Below are positions 62,647-64,000 of a DNA stretch of 64,000 nt, in pieces. A program made the position numbers and the translations under genes. This DNA is from Acidobacteriota bacterium (GTDB lineage Bacteria; Acidobacteriota; Terriglobia; Versatilivoradales; Versatilivoraceae), in the NCBI GenBank assembly GCA_022826755.1, contig JAJDUG010000080.1:27776-91775 (forward strand), written 5' to 3'. The number at the start of each line of letters is the position of its first letter. Positions within the stretch are counted from its first letter, which is position 1. The notes beneath the pieces were generated by a model. The model was given only the letters and a program-made list of their open reading frames with translations, was not told the origin of the DNA and did not search any database.

Positions 62647-63366
62647 ATGAGAAAAGCCACTTCCACCTTGGGGAGGGACGCCATGGGGCCAAGCAGGACA
62701 CGGGCCAGGAGAATCATTGTCACAGGATTGCTGGGCCTGCTGATATGGACTCACTCATTCCCAGCCACGGCGAAAGCCAAGTCCGATTGGGCAAGGGTGC
62801 AGAAAGTCGCACCCGGAACCAAAACCACGGTGGTGCTCTACACGGACCGGGCTCCCGAGGGAAAAAGGAAGGTCAAGGGACGTTTCCACTCGGCCACGCC
62901 CGGATGCATCACTGTCACGCTGAAACGCGGGCAGACACGGACGCTCGGAAAGCAGGCGGTGTTCCGGGTTTTGGTCGACCGTCCACCCTACGAGGGATTG
63001 ATTACTGCTGGGGCCAGCGGGGGGATTTTTCTCGGCTTGGCACCCGGGTGGGATCTGAATGCCCGGGGATGGGCTCTTTTCGGTGGCTTGTTCGTGGGAG
63101 TGCCCACGGCCATTGCATTCCTGGTGACGCCGAAGATGAGAAACATCTACAACGTGCCGCGCAAGCTCCGGGAGGATCCTGCGCCCCCACCCCCACCGAC
63201 CGCGACCAGGCAAAGCTCAAGCACCTCAGGGAGCCGCTTGCTCCTGCTTGCAGAGAAGGCATCCGGCGCGGAGCGGCTTCGGTTGCAAGCCAGGCAAGCA
63301 GTGATGCGGCAAGATCTCCCGCTTGATTTGTCGCGCCTGCCCATACATGACGCACAAACAGACTGA
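62647..63366 (+). CDS. Exported or membrane-anchored protein of unknown function
   Basis: 239 residues. A signal-like hydrophobic stretch near residues 21-40 (RRIIVTGLLGLLIWTHSFPA), a beta-rich middle (TTVVLYTDRAPEGKRKVKGR; LKRGQTRTLGKQAVFRVLVD), then glycine-rich hydrophobic segments (LITAGASGGIFLGLAPGWDL, LFGGLFVGVPTAIAFLV). The end is Pro/Ser-rich. AAAGGAGGCCCC precedes ATG 62647. It resembles short conserved hypotheticals; function unknown. It lies after the sigma-factor remnant. Confidence 0.55.
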   Translation: MRKATSTLGRDAMGPSRTRARRIIVTGLLGLLIWTHSFPATAKAKSDWARVQKVAPGTKTTVVLYTDRAPEGKRKVKGRFHSATPGCITVTLKRGQTRTLGKQAVFRVLVDRPPYEGLITAGASGGIFLGLAPGWDLNARGWALFGGLFVGVPTAIAFLVTPKMRNIYNVPRKLREDPAPPPPPTATRQSSSTSGSRLLLLAEKASGAERLRLQARQAVMRQDLPLDLSRLPIHDAQTD

Positions 63367-63376
63367 GGAGGGCAGC

Positions 63377-63472
63377 ATGAAAGCAAATACAAACCACTGG
63401 AGGTTGTTCAAGAAGAGCAAGGTCGCAGGGCTGGTGGTGCTGCTGGTTGTGGTCGGCTCAGCGTCAGTATAG
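63377..63472 (+). CDS. Tiny hydrophobic peptide, possibly a truncated secreted protein
   Basis: 31 codons: MKANTNHWRLFKKSKVAGLV, VLLVVVGSASV. A basic N-region and hydrophobic core form an almost complete signal peptide, then TAG. GAGGAGGGCAGC precedes the ATG. It sits eight bases before the next ribosome-site-bearing gene. Either a real small membrane peptide or the remaining start of a longer gene. Confidence 0.4.
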   Translation: MKANTNHWRLFKKSKVAGLVVLLVVVGSASV

Positions 63473-63482
63473 GAGGGAACAC

Positions 63483-63734
63483 ATGACACGTTTCTTCGCC
63501 GGAGCAGGGATTGGCGCATTCGTTGTTTTGTTGCTGGTTTCTCTCTGGTTCCTGCATGGGAATCCAGCATCTAACCCCGAAGATGAGCTATTCAATCAAG
63601 TTATGATTCAATGGGTGCTGTTTCTGATCCCCGAGGTGTTTCTGCTACTCCTGATTTGGCGGGTGTGGAAGGCTCTTGTCGGGATCCAGATCGAGCTGGG
63701 GAAGATTCGTCGCGGCTTGGGTGGCCGGGAGTAA
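63483..63734 (+). CDS. Small two-segment membrane protein, unknown function
   Basis: 83 residues: two membrane segments (FFAGAGIGAFVVLLLVSLWF; MIQWVLFLIPEVFLLLLIWR) joined by a short acidic loop, and a basic C-terminus. AGGAGGGA precedes ATG 63483. Part of the same run of small exported or membrane genes. No family recognised. Confidence 0.55.
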   Translation: MTRFFAGAGIGAFVVLLLVSLWFLHGNPASNPEDELFNQVMIQWVLFLIPEVFLLLLIWRVWKALVGIQIELGKIRRGLGGRE

Positions 63735-63756
63735 GGACATATCCTATGAACGCTAC

Positions 63757-63834
63757 ATGATTACCGGAATAGTCATTGCCGTCGCCGGTGCGCTGTCTGT
63801 GGGGCATCATCTCAGCCCTGAACGACCGATATGA
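63757..63834 (+). CDS. Possible small membrane peptide at the window end
   Basis: 25 codons: MITGIVIAVAGALSVGHHLS and PERPI. A hydrophobic core is present but no ribosome site. A shift of one base near 63800 would continue as GIISALNDRYDAPERP, so it may be frameshifted. Weak. Confidence 0.2.
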   Translation: MITGIVIAVAGALSVGHHLSPERPI

Positions 63835-63895
63835 CGCCCCGGAGCGGCCCTTTTCGCCACCCCACCAACACGACCAGGGAGGGTGCTGGGCTGGT

Positions 63896-64000
63896 ACCCC
63901 CGCTGCCCCCCCCCCGTGGCGCCCCGCCCCCCGGGGGGGCGCGGGCCGACCCGGCCCCGTTAGGTGCCCCAGGGCCAACCGCGGGGGATACGGTTTGGGT
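63896..64000. other. Low-complexity G/C run tract, possibly an assembly artefact
   Basis: Long C and G homopolymers, with CCCCCCCCCC and CCCCCCGGGGGGG, unlike anything else in the window. It lies at the very end, so a contig-edge error is possible. Confidence 0.45.

Overview
The window (64 kb, GC-rich, gene-dense, both strands used) reads as chromosomal DNA of a Gram-negative bacterium with a periplasm and outer membrane. The evidence is a lipoprotein signal, exported multiheme cytochrome, periplasmic cytochrome c maturation system and several signal peptides. The gene content and protein style suggest Acidobacteriota: a GldA/F/G-like exporter with a DUF4340 protein, a 2-oxoacid:ferredoxin oxidoreductase, a CcmE with Cys-x3-Tyr, a Cys-rich CcmH, and an MHEHHEVVG-type Rho_N-like protein. 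That assignment is an inference without a marker gene. No rRNA, tRNA, CRISPR array, intact insertion sequence or prophage was recognised.

Layout. 1-2.4 kb: tail of a 2-hydroxyacid dehydrogenase, then a stack of toxin-antitoxin-like genes (HicBA, a small antitoxin-like gene joined to a winged-helix/HEPN-like protein, HigBA). 2.5-8.3 kb: LysR regulator with a palindromic site, a membrane protein, a radical SAM enzyme, FabI, a lipoprotein and a DNA-binding/receiver fusion. 8.5-17 kb (minus): clpB-grpE, and a gldA-gldF-gldG-DUF4340-trm112-like operon with a good promoter. 17.3-22.3 kb: two small unknown genes, then korAB between two CBS-domain genes. 22.3-28.4 kb: a deleted alcohol dehydrogenase remnant, a cyclase-family enzyme, an MFS carrier, a DapA-like aldolase and an AceE-like pyruvate dehydrogenase E1. 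28.5-36.4 kb: agmatine-to-putrescine genes, chorismate synthase, a YHS protein and pyrR-pyrB-pyrC. 36.8-43.2 kb: the nitrogen signalling trio glnE, glnB-type PII and glnD. 43.3-45.8 kb: MFS carrier, Rieske ferredoxin and a FitAB toxin-antitoxin pair. 46-54.4 kb: a ccm cluster (E, F, H, I-like, then A, B, C, D) closed by a chlorite-dismutase-family protein. 54.3-57.6 kb (minus): DciA-like, gatC, gatA, diacylglycerol-kinase-like. 57.9-59.3 kb: a tetraheme cytochrome. 59.5-64 kb: maf, an NFACT/RqcH-like gene, a broken ECF sigma factor and small exported or membrane proteins.

The most interesting signal is the tetraheme cytochrome gene (57916-59316, minus). Its signal peptide and N-terminal domain are joined in frame to the rest through one TGA. 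The TGA stands where relatives, as I recall them, have the second Cys of an EPCGC motif. A GC-rich stem-loop follows, with GGUCU at +19 to +23 after the UGA, the same offset as in my recollection of E. coli fdhF. This suggests a selenocysteine-containing cytochrome. A point nonsense mutation or sequencing error is the main alternative.

Other notable structure: short intergenic repeats of two or three kinds (ACTGACCACT-type; a CTGAAACAAC/GAGTTATCCACGAAG-type; AGTGAAGAGTGG-type) that often abut gene ends and in three cases hold or touch a stop codon; a triple 11-bp repeat over the fitAB promoter; and two pseudogene remnants. The ccm cluster, tetraheme cytochrome and chlorite-dismutase-like protein together point to a heme-dependent respiratory or redox role. 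korAB, the AceE-like E1 and the gln and pyr genes are central metabolism and its control.
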